IMG/VR virus record: IMGVR_UViG_3300030103_001184
Location: 1 to 26,600 of that record
Length of the DNA: 26,600 nt
Strand: one strand, 5' to 3'
Source: a virus
The stretch's first letter is position 1. Each line of letters opens with the position of its first letter. A model generated the notes under the pieces. It was not told the origin of the DNA, made no database searches, and saw only the letters and a list, made by a program, of their open reading frames with translations. Positions 9,330 to 17,448 of this stretch are shown here, one piece after another. Both the position numbers and the translations under genes were made by a program.

Positions 9330-9710
9330 ATGTACAACTACAAACGCAAGACAAACAAATACGGTGCCAGAAAAACTACTTTTATGGGGATCAAGTTTGA
9401 TTCCAAGTGGGAGGCAGAGCGTTGGGGCGAACTTACAGCTATGGAAAAAGCTGGTTACATAACAGACCTGCAAAGACAAATCTCATATGAGATTGTGGTC
9501 AACGATCAAAAGATTTGTAAATATGTGGCTGACTTTCGATATAATAAAGTAGATGAGTACGGTAGTCTTGAGGAAGTTGTAGAAGATGCCAAAGGCGTGG
9601 AAACTGCTGAATTTAAACTCAAAAAGAAACTCATGAAAGCTGTTTATGGAGTTGAGATTTACCTTTCTAAAAAAAATAATAACAATTTTCTCAAATTGCC
9701 CTTGACTTGA
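9330..9710 (+). CDS. DUF1064-type PD-(D/E)XK nuclease, 126 aa
   Basis: The protein opens with KYGARKTTFMGIKFDSKWEA and continues with LQRQISYEIVVNDQKICKYVADF and VVEDAKGVETAEFKLKKKLM. This is the DUF1064 pattern, a phage family of small PD-(D/E)XK-fold nucleases sometimes described as Holliday-junction resolvase-like. Candidate catalytic residues are E28/E30, D68 in VADF, and the D86-x-K88 pair in VEDAKG. The start lacks a good Shine-Dalgarno; TATATT sits 7 nt upstream of the ATG, so the message may be leaderless. A later start at 9387 would remove the conserved KYGARKT. The end of the gene overlaps the promoter of the next operon. Confidence 0.8.
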   Translation: MYNYKRKTNKYGARKTTFMGIKFDSKWEAERWGELTAMEKAGYITDLQRQISYEIVVNDQKICKYVADFRYNKVDEYGSLEEVVEDAKGVETAEFKLKKKLMKAVYGVEIYLSKKNNNNFLKLPLT

Positions 9711-9730
9711 AAAGATTGCATGCTTACCTT
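9702..9730 (+). promoter_or_regulatory. Promoter of the replication/recombination operon
   Basis: TTGACT (9702-9707), a 17-nt spacer and TACCTT (9725-9730) precede the gene at 9773. The spacer contains ATTGC followed by ATGC, one half of the GCAA-NNN-TTGC palindrome found in other promoters of this window. The segment GCATGC plus the TTTCAG after the -10 resembles the promoter at 24232. The -35 overlaps the stop of the DUF1064 gene. Confidence 0.6.
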
Positions 9731-9772
9731 TCAGTTGTATCTAGCGATATTCAAACTCTGAAAGGAAAAGCA

Positions 9773-10204
9773 ATGAACGCTATTACTTTGAATAATGATC
9801 TGACTGCTTTGTTTAACAAGCGCGAAGATCTCAAATCTAAAATTGATGATCTGCAAAAAGAATTGAAGATCGTTAATAACTCCCTCAAAGATCAGTTTGA
9901 AGAGACTGCCAAGATGCAGCTTGCTCAAGACGGCAAGGATTTTGGTCAGACTACAATGAACAATGGTGACTTCAAAGTTACCGTTGATTTTCGTAAGAAG
10001 GTCTTATGGGATGAGACTATTCTGTTGCGTGTTCTTAATTCTTTGGATGAGGATACAGCAAAGCATCTGGCTACGGTCAAATACACTGTACCTGAAGCAA
10101 AGTTTCAGAATGCCACACCAGATCTTAAAGCAGCACTGTCTGAGGCTCGTACCGTTGAGTTGCAGGGCGTGTCTGTTGATATAAAAAGAAGAGAGGAAGG
10201 TTAA
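9773..10204 (+). CDS. Coiled-coil protein upstream of the Sak4-like ATPase, 143 aa
   Basis: The start at 9773 (MNAITLNND) has AAAGGAAAA just upstream and lies 43 bases after the promoter -10; the longer frame back to 9707 would include promoter DNA. Residues ~12-45 form a charged helix, FNKREDLKSKIDDLQKELKI, very likely coiled coil. The rest is a mixed domain (NNGDFKVTVDFRKKVLWDE; HLATVKYTVPEAKFQN). Small proteins of this kind are frequent just before Sak4-type ATPases in phage recombination operons. Function unknown; an accessory factor for DNA annealing or loading is possible. The stop overlaps the next ATG (TAATG). Confidence 0.75.
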   Translation: MNAITLNNDLTALFNKREDLKSKIDDLQKELKIVNNSLKDQFEETAKMQLAQDGKDFGQTTMNNGDFKVTVDFRKKVLWDETILLRVLNSLDEDTAKHLATVKYTVPEAKFQNATPDLKAALSEARTVELQGVSVDIKRREEG

Positions 10205-11067
10205 TGCTTAAAATAATTACAGCAGAAGAAAGGCTTGCCGAAAAGCGCGGTCACAAGATCGTAATTGGTGGAAAGTCAGGGGTGGGCAAGACGAGTCTTG
10301 TCCGCACCCTTGATATGGACAAAACATTATTCATGGACTTGGAAGCTGGTGATGCCGCTATCGAAGGATGTAAAGTTGATGTGATTAGACCGCGCACTTG
10401 GCAAGAGTGTAGAGACTTTGCATGCTTTCTTGGCGGTGGCAATCCTGCAATAACAGATGACTCTCCATATTCAATGACACACTATGACGGAGTTTGTCAG
10501 GTTTATGGTGATCCCACTCCAGTTCTTGAGAAATACGATACTATTTTTATTGATAGTATTACAGTCGCAGGTCGGCTTTGTTTTTCATATAATCAAAACT
10601 CACCAGAGAACAGATCAGATCGTTCAGGCAAGTTAGACACTCGTGCGGTTTATGGCGCTCAAGGTCGTGAGATGATGGCATGGTTAACACACCTTCAGCA
10701 TATTCGTGACAAGAACGTAATTTTTGTCGGCATTTTAGACGAAAAGACGGATGACTATGGACGCATCACTTACGACTTGCAGATTGAGGGTGCAAAGACT
10801 GGGCGTGAGTTGCCCGGAATTGTGGATGAACTAATCACGATGACAACACTTACGGCGGATGATGGCACATTATTCAGAGCCTTTGTCTGCGACACACTAA
10901 ACCAGTGGGGCTATCCCGCTAAAGATAGAAGCGGCAGACTTGAAGCTATTGAAGAGCCGCATCTTGGCAAACTCTTTGAAAAAATGTCTGGTCCAAGGCC
11001 AGAAGCAATGCAGTTTGTAAATCCCAAAACGGTCAATAACACAGAAGAGGAAAACGTAGATGCTTGA
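10204..11067 (+). CDS. Sak4-like RecA-core ATPase (single-strand annealing recombinase), 287 aa
   Basis: A P-loop ATPase with Walker A GKSGVGKT at residues 23-30 and Walker B IFIDS around 114-118. LFMDLEAGD follows the first strand, and GAKTGRELPGIVDE near residue 200 is typical of the phage AAA_24/Sak4 group. These are small RecA-fold proteins that, with an SSB-like partner, promote annealing of single-stranded DNA. The partner here is the next gene (DUF669), overlapped by 8 bases. The set of coiled-coil protein, Sak4-like ATPase, DUF669, helicase and Cas4-like nuclease forms a recombination/replication operon. Assignment as Sak4 rather than another AAA_24 ATPase is by motif and context. Confidence 0.85.
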   Translation: MLKIITAEERLAEKRGHKIVIGGKSGVGKTSLVRTLDMDKTLFMDLEAGDAAIEGCKVDVIRPRTWQECRDFACFLGGGNPAITDDSPYSMTHYDGVCQVYGDPTPVLEKYDTIFIDSITVAGRLCFSYNQNSPENRSDRSGKLDTRAVYGAQGREMMAWLTHLQHIRDKNVIFVGILDEKTDDYGRITYDLQIEGAKTGRELPGIVDELITMTTLTADDGTLFRAFVCDTLNQWGYPAKDRSGRLEAIEEPHLGKLFEKMSGPRPEAMQFVNPKTVNNTEEENVDA

Positions 11068-11689
11068 TCTAAATAACGTACCGCCAAACGAGGGCGGAAA
11101 CTTTGAACTTATACCTGACGGCACTGTCGTTAATGCTATCATTAAACTGGAAGGTGGAAATCTGGAGATTCCCGAATATGGTGCTGGCACCTTCTTTAAG
11201 CAGTCTCTAACCACCAGCGCAAAATGGTTACCGATTGAGTTTACCATAGTGGGCGGTAACTTTGATAAATGCACATTTAAACAGAACGTCTTTGTTGATG
11301 GCGATGCTAAAGATGAGAATGGCATGTCCAAAGCCCGAAAGATTGGTTTAAATCGCATTAAGGATATGGTCGATAGTGGGTTTGGTATTTCGCCAAAAGA
11401 TGAAAGCGATGACGCTAGAGCAAAACGTGCTTCCATTCAAGGTATCCACATGATCAATGGTATGATCATATGCTGCACTTTAGGAATTGAAAAAGGCAGT
11501 AATGGGTATGCTGATCGTAACAAGATCAAAACGGTCTTGACACCAGACTCGCCTAATTATATTCAGAGTGGAGGACAAGCTGCACCTGTCACGCAAGCGC
11601 CTGTAGCGCAAGCACCAGTTGCACAAGCACCAGTGGCTCAACCGCAACAAACTGTACAAGCGGGGGTAGCACCATCATGGGCGCGTTAG
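11060..11689 (+). CDS. DUF669 single-stranded-DNA-binding-like protein, 209 aa
   Basis: The N-terminal ~150 residues fit DUF669: LIPDGTVVNAIIKLEGG, then FKQSLTTSAKWLPIEFTIVG, and a helix SKARKIGLNRIKDMVDSGFG. DUF669 proteins are small phage proteins found beside Sak4-type ATPases and probably bind single-stranded DNA. The C-terminal tail is low complexity, with four tandem APV(A/T)Q units and a short basic ending (PSWAR) rather than the acidic tip of bacterial SSB. The start overlaps the ATPase gene by 8 bases; the end overlaps the next gene by 13. Confidence 0.85.
   Translation: MLDLNNVPPNEGGNFELIPDGTVVNAIIKLEGGNLEIPEYGAGTFFKQSLTTSAKWLPIEFTIVGGNFDKCTFKQNVFVDGDAKDENGMSKARKIGLNRIKDMVDSGFGISPKDESDDARAKRASIQGIHMINGMIICCTLGIEKGSNGYADRNKIKTVLTPDSPNYIQSGGQAAPVTQAPVAQAPVAQAPVAQPQQTVQAGVAPSWAR
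11582..11641 (+). repeat. Four 15-bp tandem repeats coding APVTQ/APVAQ
   Basis: Four in-frame 15-bp units (11582-11596, 11597-11611, 11612-11626, 11627-11641) encode APVTQ once and APVAQ three times in the DUF669 tail. The codons differ between units, so the repeat is kept at protein level rather than being a fresh DNA duplication. Confidence 0.85.
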
Positions 11690-12027
11690 AGAGACTCTGG
11701 GCATTTATTAGCGGCAAACCTTCAGAGGTCGCTAGATCCAGTAAGGGGGGCGCTGGAGCCGTAAAGCCCCCCATCATCGACACTAAGTTTGAAGATGGCA
11801 TTCCGCCATATATGACTTTTCCTATTGATGACGTTCCTAAATTCGCACAAAACACACTCAAGATGATTTCTCGTAAAAAAGGAGCAACAGTTGATGAAAT
11901 TCATGCGGTCATTGGGAATAAGAGGGCATCTGTTTATAATCATATCTACCTGATCAAAAAGGCTGGCTATGAGATTGTGAAAACCTACGATAAAAACTTA
12001 GGCAATCACAGGTATAGACTAGGCTAG
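11677..12027 (+). CDS. Winged-helix/HTH protein, 116 aa
   Basis: The start overlaps the DUF669 gene by 13 bases. The first ~50 residues are variable. Residues ~57-115 read like a winged helix: a helix (FAQNTLKMISRKKG), ATVDEIHAVIG, the recognition helix NKRASVYNHIYLIKKAG, and a wing YEIVKTYDKNLGNHRYRLG. Such domains bind DNA in replication initiators and regulators. Lying between DUF669 and the helicase, it may serve as an origin- or helicase-loading factor or a local regulator. This is inferred from position only. Confidence 0.65.
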   Translation: MGALERLWAFISGKPSEVARSSKGGAGAVKPPIIDTKFEDGIPPYMTFPIDDVPKFAQNTLKMISRKKGATVDEIHAVIGNKRASVYNHIYLIKKAGYEIVKTYDKNLGNHRYRLG

Positions 12028-12031
12028 TACA

Positions 12032-13714
12032 ATGATTCTCCGTGAGTATCAGGAAGTCGCTGTAAACGATGCTTCTGATGCACTGGATAAGCACGGTAAC
12101 ACTTTAGTCGTTGCACCAACCGGGGCTGGAAAGACAATCATGCTTTCTGCCTTGGTTGGCAAACGTCACAAGGGTTCACAAAATGTGCTTGTGCTACAGC
12201 ATCGTGACGAACTCGTTTCACAGAACTCCAGTAAATTTCACCTTGTAAACCCATCTTTGAGGACCAGTGAAGTAAACGCTGCACAAAAGGATTGGTCAGG
12301 TGACGCTGTATTTGCAATGGTGCAAACACTTTGCCGCGAGAAAAATTTGGACAATATGCCCAAAGTTGATCTTATCGTGGTTGATGAAGCGCATCACACC
12401 ATTGCGGATACATATCAACGCATCATTAACGCCGCAAAGAAGGCCAATGAGGGGGTTCAAATCGTTGGCTTTACCGCTACCCCTAACCGTGGCGATAAGA
12501 AGGGCTTACGGGACGTATTTACGAACTGTAGCCATCAAATAGAAATTTCCACGTTAATTCGTGAAGGGTTCCTCGTACCGCCGAAAACATATGTGATTGA
12601 TGTTGGTGTGCGGAGTGAGTTAAATCAAGTACGCAAAACCATATCCGATTTTGATATGGCGCAAGTTGAACGCATTATGAACCGCCGCGCAATTAATAAG
12701 CGTGTGGTCGAAGAGTGGGATGACAAAGCTGGTGATCGCCAGACGATTGTATTCTGCTCAACTGTGCAGCATGCCGAGGATCTATGCGAAGAGTTTGTAG
12801 CCTACGGTATTGATGCTGCAACGGTCACAGGCGAAACACCAAAACATGAACGCGAACAAATCTTACATGGTCTAAGCACTGGACATATTCAGGTTGTTGT
12901 CAACGTGGCTGTGTTGACTGAGGGCTTTGATGCTCCACCTGTGTCTTGCATCGTATTGACTAGACCTTGTAGTTACAAAGCAACGATGGTGCAAATGATT
13001 GGTCGTGGTCTGCGTACAGTCAATCAAGAAGAATACCCGGGCGTAGTTAAATCTGATTGCGTTGTGATGGACTTTGGCACATCTGTACTAACGCATGGAT
13101 CACTTGACGATGCTGTTAATTTGGATGGCAGTCAAAATGATGATGCCCAAGGCGATGCACCAGTAAAAATATGTTCTAACTGCGATGCTGAGATACCGTT
13201 GAATGTACGCGAGTGTCCTATATGCGGCCATGAGATAGAGCGTCCAGAACCAGAAATTTTAGAAGATTTTGTTCTAACCGAAGTGGATCTGATGGAAAGA
13301 TCTCCGTTTCGATGGATAGATTTGTTTGGGAATGGAGCTTGTATGTCTGCGTCTGGCTTTAATTGTTTCGCAATGATTGCTGACGTAGATGGTCTTTGCA
13401 TTGCGATTGTGAAGAAAAAAGAGGGCAAGACCAGAGTAATGTCTATTGGTACTAAAAGACACGTTATGGCATCTGCTGACGACTTTATGAGACAGCATGA
13501 GACAAGCGATAGTGCAAAAAAGACTAAGCGTTGGTTGAATGATGCAGTTAGCATTAAGCAACGGGAATTGTTAGCAAAAAACGGTGTGAATGTAAGTCCG
13601 ATTGATTTTTCATGGACTAAGTACAGAGCAAATTGTATGTTGAATTATGTCTGGAATAAGCGTTTCATTGACCATCTTGTTAATGACATAGTTTCAGAAG
13701 AGAGAAGCGCATGA
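12032..13714 (+). CDS. SF2 DEAD/DEAH-box helicase with C-terminal zinc ribbon, 560 aa
   Basis: An ATP-dependent helicase of the RecG/UvsW/RAD3-like 'ResIII' type. Visible motifs: I, APTGAGKT (28-35); II, DEAH (118-121); III, TATP (148-151); then the second RecA lobe with TEGFDAP (296-302) and motif VI QMIGRGLR (321-328). A zinc knuckle follows, C381/C384 and C395/C398. The last ~160 residues are a separate domain (WIDLFGNGACMSASGFNCFA; RWLNDAVSIKQRELLAKNG) often seen in phage helicases of this type. It probably unwinds or remodels forks and recombination intermediates alongside the Sak4/DUF669 pair. The stop overlaps the next start (ATGA). Confidence 0.9.
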   Translation: MILREYQEVAVNDASDALDKHGNTLVVAPTGAGKTIMLSALVGKRHKGSQNVLVLQHRDELVSQNSSKFHLVNPSLRTSEVNAAQKDWSGDAVFAMVQTLCREKNLDNMPKVDLIVVDEAHHTIADTYQRIINAAKKANEGVQIVGFTATPNRGDKKGLRDVFTNCSHQIEISTLIREGFLVPPKTYVIDVGVRSELNQVRKTISDFDMAQVERIMNRRAINKRVVEEWDDKAGDRQTIVFCSTVQHAEDLCEEFVAYGIDAATVTGETPKHEREQILHGLSTGHIQVVVNVAVLTEGFDAPPVSCIVLTRPCSYKATMVQMIGRGLRTVNQEEYPGVVKSDCVVMDFGTSVLTHGSLDDAVNLDGSQNDDAQGDAPVKICSNCDAEIPLNVRECPICGHEIERPEPEILEDFVLTEVDLMERSPFRWIDLFGNGACMSASGFNCFAMIADVDGLCIAIVKKKEGKTRVMSIGTKRHVMASADDFMRQHETSDSAKKTKRWLNDAVSIKQRELLAKNGVNVSPIDFSWTKYRANCMLNYVWNKRFIDHLVNDIVSEERSA

Positions 13715-13995
13715 ACCGGGGTGAGGTAAAATTAACAGTATTGTTTGAGGATGAGGTTTCTCTTGAAGCAAGTTATTTTGTGTTGTTCAAAAGCGCAGAT
13801 GATAGAGATGAGTTTCAAGAAGCCATCACAAATCTTCTTTATGGATTAATTGAAGACAAAGAAGAAAGTTTTGAGGGCGCGGTTGCGGAAGTAGACATAC
13901 AAGGTTCAGATGCAACTTATGTTTGTACATATGGTCCGCTATCAAAGGAGGTCATAGAATGGATCAGGGAAGGGGAATACGAGACTCTTCATTAA
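13711..13995 (+). CDS. Hypothetical protein, 94 aa
   Basis: The ATGA overlap with the helicase stop supports it as a real gene. The protein is acidic, with alternating strand and helix (VKLTVLFEDEVSLEASYFVL; DDRDEFQEAITNLLYGLIED; SFEGAVAEVDIQGSDATYVC) and ends EWIREGEYETLH. No family recognised. Its 3' end overlaps the next gene by 37 bases. Confidence 0.7.
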   Translation: MNRGEVKLTVLFEDEVSLEASYFVLFKSADDRDEFQEAITNLLYGLIEDKEESFEGAVAEVDIQGSDATYVCTYGPLSKEVIEWIREGEYETLH

Positions 13996-14201
13996 AACAA
14001 GTAGGAGAATTGTTCGGGAATATTGGCTGGGAAAAGCGATTATGTGACTTAAACGAGGAAGAAGTGTTAGCTATAACACTAATCCTAAAACGAATATCAG
14101 AAGGGCTTGATGATGAATACTCTAGCACAAACCTTACAGAAATTTACTTCCGATACGGAGGCGGCAGAATTGGCCTCACAGAATCGGACATCCCTTTCTG
14201 A
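13959..14201 (+). CDS. Hypothetical protein, 80 aa
   Basis: The start is set by AAAGGAGGT eight bases before the ATG at 13959 (MDQGRGIRD); the frame is open further upstream but without a ribosome site. The protein has a helical core (LNEEEVLAITLILKRISEGL) and ends with NLTEIYFRYGGGRIGLTESD. It overlaps both neighbours. AATTGTTC at 14008 falls in codons for Glu-Leu-Phe. No family recognised. Confidence 0.65.
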   Translation: MDQGRGIRDSSLKQVGELFGNIGWEKRLCDLNEEEVLAITLILKRISEGLDDEYSSTNLTEIYFRYGGGRIGLTESDIPF

Positions 14202-14913
14202 TGCAGAAAATATCATTAAAGAGCTTGATCGGGCGATTGTAGAAAAAGAACGCAAGCAACCAAAGCGCAGGTATCTTGGTGCCTCTAGCCTTGGTGATCC
14301 ATGCTCACGCAAGCTCCAGTACCGTTACATGAACCAAGAAGTTGATGAGGGTAAAGGGTTTCCTGCGAAGACATTACGCATATTTGGACTCGGGCATACC
14401 ATCGAAGACATGATGATTATGTACTTCCGTGACGCTGGCTTTGATCTGCGGACAGAGAAACAAGGCGAACAATTTGGTTTTGAGACTGCTGGCGGCGAAG
14501 TCAGGGGTCATATTGATGGGGTCATATGTGGTGGTCCGCTGCACCTTTCATACCCTATGTTGTGGGAGTGTAAGTCAGCATCTGAAAAGAAGTTTAATGA
14601 ATTTGTTCGTAAAGGCGTGGCGGAAGCCAACCCGGTATACGCAGCGCAGATTGCTTTGTATCAAGCCTACATGGATCTTACTGAAAACCCTTGTGTATTC
14701 ACGGTGTTAAACAAAAACACGAGCGAGATATACATTGAGATGGTTCCGTTCAACAGTCAGCTTGCACAAGCCACCAGTGACAAAGCAGTACAAATCCTAA
14801 AAGCTACAGAAGCTAACGACATGCTGCCGCGTGTCGCACAAAATGATGATTATTTTATTTGTAAGTGGTGCGAGTTCCGCAACACTTGTTGGCAAAAAGA
14901 AGGGGCGGTATGA
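14113..14913 (+). CDS. Cas4/RecB-like PD-(D/E)XK exonuclease with probable Fe-S cluster, 266 aa
   Basis: Motifs of the RecB/Cas4 nuclease group are clear: E98 in GHTIEDM, D135 in GHIDG, E152-x-K154 in WECKSA, and the Q179 motif YAAQIALYQAYM. Four cysteines are placed as in Cas4 and AddB: C64 in GDPCSRK near the N terminus, and C250, C253, C259 in CKWCEFRNTCW at the C terminus, which suggests a 4Fe-4S cluster. The likely role is end resection feeding the Sak4/DUF669 annealing pair. GAAGGG precedes ATGs at 14110 and 14113; the latter has better spacing. It overlaps the 80-aa gene by 89 bases in another frame. No Cas1 or CRISPR array is present. Confidence 0.88.
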   Translation: MNTLAQTLQKFTSDTEAAELASQNRTSLSDAENIIKELDRAIVEKERKQPKRRYLGASSLGDPCSRKLQYRYMNQEVDEGKGFPAKTLRIFGLGHTIEDMMIMYFRDAGFDLRTEKQGEQFGFETAGGEVRGHIDGVICGGPLHLSYPMLWECKSASEKKFNEFVRKGVAEANPVYAAQIALYQAYMDLTENPCVFTVLNKNTSEIYIEMVPFNSQLAQATSDKAVQILKATEANDMLPRVAQNDDYFICKWCEFRNTCWQKEGAV

Positions 14914-14921
14914 GCCGCCCC
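14902..14921 (+). other. Stem-loop across the stop codon of the Cas4-like gene
   Basis: GGGGCGG (14902-14908) pairs perfectly with CCGCCCC (14915-14921) across the 6-nt loop TATGAG, which contains the TGA stop. There is no U-run, so it is not a typical terminator. It may modulate read-through or mRNA decay before the primase gene. Confidence 0.5.
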
Positions 14922-14955
14922 TAGTTGAAAACAATGCTTAACGAGGATCAATATA

Positions 14956-17118
14956 ATGAGTGTAATAAGGTTTGGCAATACTACATCTAGTAGTAATGAC
15001 ATAGTTGAGGAGATTTCTCGTAAAGTCCCCAAAAGCGAACAAATTAGGATTTTGCAGGATACGTTTCCTGCTGGGCGTGTTCATGGCAAAACATTTTACA
15101 TCGGGTCACTGCTTGGTGATCAAGGGCAATCGCTAAAAATCAACATTGACCCTGCCTCGCAGCATTTTATGCAGGGTCAGGATTTCAACGGCGGTGTTGG
15201 CATCGGGGGCATTGTAAAGATCTTGATAGAAGCTCGTGGTATGAAGTTTCCAGAAATAAAAGAGATGTTTGCCAGTTACCTCGACAGCACTGGGCCTGAA
15301 ATTGTTCGTGATAATGCGCCGATAGAAAATCCTATCAGGCCGCAGTACAACGCAAATAGCCCGTATGATGCTGAGTATGTGTACACCAACGCTGATGGTG
15401 AGGTGCTTGTCACAGTCCGTAGGTACAATGTAAAAGACATTGCTGGTAATCCCATGTTGAACACCAAGGGCAAGCCAAAGAAAGAGTTTAGGCCGTTTGT
15501 CGAAGGCTCACCATATTCCAAGTTTCCAGATATACGCCCATTGTATAACATTCCGAATGTATTAGCCTCCGATCGTGTTATATGGGTCGAGGGCGAAAAG
15601 TGTGCTGATGCTCTAAATCATGCTGGATACACAGCTACCTGCACGATTGGTGGGGCTGGTGCATTAACAAAGAAGACGGCTCACCAATTTGACTTTTCCC
15701 CATTGCAGAACAAAGAGCTTATTTTGTGGCCTGATAACGATCCTGCTGGCAAAAAGCTGGCTGATCTCATACAGGATTTTGCTTTGGCTGCTGGGGCTAG
15801 GTCAGTCACAATGCTTACACCGCCAATGGGTAAACCCGAAGGTTGGGATGCTTCAGATGCTTTGTCTGAAAGTTATAACATTGAAGAATTTGTTAATACT
15901 AAAGCAAAGATAACCAAAACAAATATTAACCTTCTTGATGATTCGTTCCTTGTCAGTCGGTTTGCCGGGGCTGCACCCGAACAAAAGTTCTTGATTGATG
16001 GTACGTTTCCGCTCGGAGTTCCCATTCTGTTTGCTGCGGCAGGTGATGCTGGTAAGGGCATGATGACACTGGACATGGGCATGAAGGTAGCATCGGGAAA
16101 GCCAATGACAAATACGTTTGGCGGTCTGGTCAAAGAGTTCGGGAACGTAGTGATTTTTACTGCTGAAGATGACGAATCCGAGATGCACAGGCGGGTTGAG
16201 CGGCTTGACCCGTTTGAAGAAAGGCGTGGTTATCCGCATGATTTAAAAATTGTATCACTTCCAAATGTGGGCGGCGTGTTTGCAATCATGAATGAGTCCA
16301 ACGGCGAGTTCAGCACAACAGCGGAGTTTGAGAAGATATACGAACAAATCTTACAGATGAGTAATTTGAAATTGATCGTGTTTGATCCGCTGGCATCTTT
16401 TGTTCATGCGGATGTCAACGCTGATCCTGCTGCTGGTGCTGCTTTAACAGGTCTGCTGGCTAGGATGGCAACAGAAACAGGTGCATCTGTATTGGTTTGC
16501 CACCACATGACCAAGATCAAGGACGATGCAGTTGTTAAAACACCAGAGCAAGCTCGTAATCTTATTCGGGGTACAACGGCTCTGGTCGATGGTGTCAGGT
16601 CTTCATTTGCTATGTGGCAGGTCGATACGGCCCGTGGCAAAAAGACATGTGAACGGTTGGGTTTGCCATATCAACGCAACAGTTGCTTTGATGGCGCTGT
16701 GGTCAAGTCTAACGGGCCAGCCAGTAGAAATGTTCGGCATTTTGTCCGGGATCCAATGACCGGGTTGCTGAATGATCGTACTGAGGAGATTAAATCACTG
16801 AGTAGTGGCACGATGCTTGAGATGAAAATGGATGCTATGTTTGATTGGATTATTCATTGTGAGCGCGAAGGTGTGGCTTTAACTCATATGAGTGGCAACA
16901 ACGGGGTTCATAAGCGTTCAGAGGACGCTGATGCTCCTGAGATACTGCAAGGCATTGGGAAGCAGACGTTGGAAGGATATGTTCGCACATTGCAGCAGGA
17001 TGGTCGGATTGATAAGTTTCAATTGACCGCAACAGGCGGCAGGGTATGGCTCGGAGCAGTTGATGGTCCTATGAGTCGGGGTGAATATGAAGCTGTTACA
17101 GCGAGGGATAACGTATGA
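14956..17118 (+). CDS. TOPRIM / RepA-type AAA ATPase fusion: replicative primase-helicase, 720 aa
   Basis: Two enzyme modules are visible. A TOPRIM-like domain has WVEGEKCADAL (210-220) and PDNDPAG (259-265), the acidic residues that hold metal for primer synthesis. A RecA-fold ATPase of the RepA/AAA_25 type has Walker A AGDAGKG (362-368), FTAEDDESEM (401-410), Walker B LIVFDP (473-478) and CHHMTK (515-520). The first ~110 residues resemble the DNA-binding part before bacteriophage TOPRIM domains but lack an obvious zinc finger. It would both unwind DNA and prime at the fork. GAGGATCAA precedes the start; the end overlaps the next gene (ATGA). No DNA polymerase gene lies in this window. Confidence 0.88.
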   Translation: MSVIRFGNTTSSSNDIVEEISRKVPKSEQIRILQDTFPAGRVHGKTFYIGSLLGDQGQSLKINIDPASQHFMQGQDFNGGVGIGGIVKILIEARGMKFPEIKEMFASYLDSTGPEIVRDNAPIENPIRPQYNANSPYDAEYVYTNADGEVLVTVRRYNVKDIAGNPMLNTKGKPKKEFRPFVEGSPYSKFPDIRPLYNIPNVLASDRVIWVEGEKCADALNHAGYTATCTIGGAGALTKKTAHQFDFSPLQNKELILWPDNDPAGKKLADLIQDFALAAGARSVTMLTPPMGKPEGWDASDALSESYNIEEFVNTKAKITKTNINLLDDSFLVSRFAGAAPEQKFLIDGTFPLGVPILFAAAGDAGKGMMTLDMGMKVASGKPMTNTFGGLVKEFGNVVIFTAEDDESEMHRRVERLDPFEERRGYPHDLKIVSLPNVGGVFAIMNESNGEFSTTAEFEKIYEQILQMSNLKLIVFDPLASFVHADVNADPAAGAALTGLLARMATETGASVLVCHHMTKIKDDAVVKTPEQARNLIRGTTALVDGVRSSFAMWQVDTARGKKTCERLGLPYQRNSCFDGAVVKSNGPASRNVRHFVRDPMTGLLNDRTEEIKSLSSGTMLEMKMDAMFDWIIHCEREGVALTHMSGNNGVHKRSEDADAPEILQGIGKQTLEGYVRTLQQDGRIDKFQLTATGGRVWLGAVDGPMSRGEYEAVTARDNV

Positions 17119-17381
17119 AAAGGGCAGAGGTGCTGGACACAGCAAAGAAGTATGTAACGAAGGACAGAGCAGCAGACCACGGGGCGATGGAGGATAATTT
17201 CCGAACAATTGCTCGTTACTGGTCAATTCACTTGGAAATGGACATTACCCCGGGCGATGTAGGTGTAATGATGAGTCTGCTGAAAATTGCTCGTATTAAA
17301 AGTAACGTGAGTCACGAAGATAATTATGTTGATGGATGCGGTTATCTTGCATGTGCGGCAGAGTGTGAAAAAAATACTTAG
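17115..17381 (+). CDS. DUF6378-like phage protein, 88 aa
   Basis: The pattern RAADHGAMEDNFRTIARYWS, then ITPGDVGVMMSLLKIARIKS and HEDNYVDGCGYLACAAE, matches a small helical family common in phages (DUF6378 as I recall it). Conserved charged positions in EDNF, KIAR and HEDN suggest a MazG-like helical fold, but function is unproven. The start overlaps the primase stop (ATGA), so it belongs to the replication operon and is its last gene: a T-run and a new promoter follow. Confidence 0.8.
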   Translation: MKRAEVLDTAKKYVTKDRAADHGAMEDNFRTIARYWSIHLEMDITPGDVGVMMSLLKIARIKSNVSHEDNYVDGCGYLACAAECEKNT

Positions 17382-17389
17382 TTTTTTTA

Positions 17390-17418
17390 TTGACAAGTAT
17401 GCAATCACTTCTTATATC
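17390..17418 (+). promoter_or_regulatory. Promoter of the accessory operon
   Basis: TTGACA (17390-17395), a 17-nt spacer and TATATC (17413-17418) follow a run of seven T. The spacer holds GCAATCA (17401-17407), one half of the palindrome present at the cassette promoters. It drives the gene at 17449, whose GGAGG lies about 20 bases downstream of the -10. Confidence 0.65.
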
Positions 17419-17448
17419 TGTTATCAGCGACTATCAATGGAGGTTTGT

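Noticed and set aside
10897-11436. 179-aa minus-strand open frame opposite DUF669 and the ATPase gene
   Set aside because: It lies wholly across two well-supported + strand genes, has no ribosome site I can see and resembles no protein; it is the antisense shadow of codon bias.
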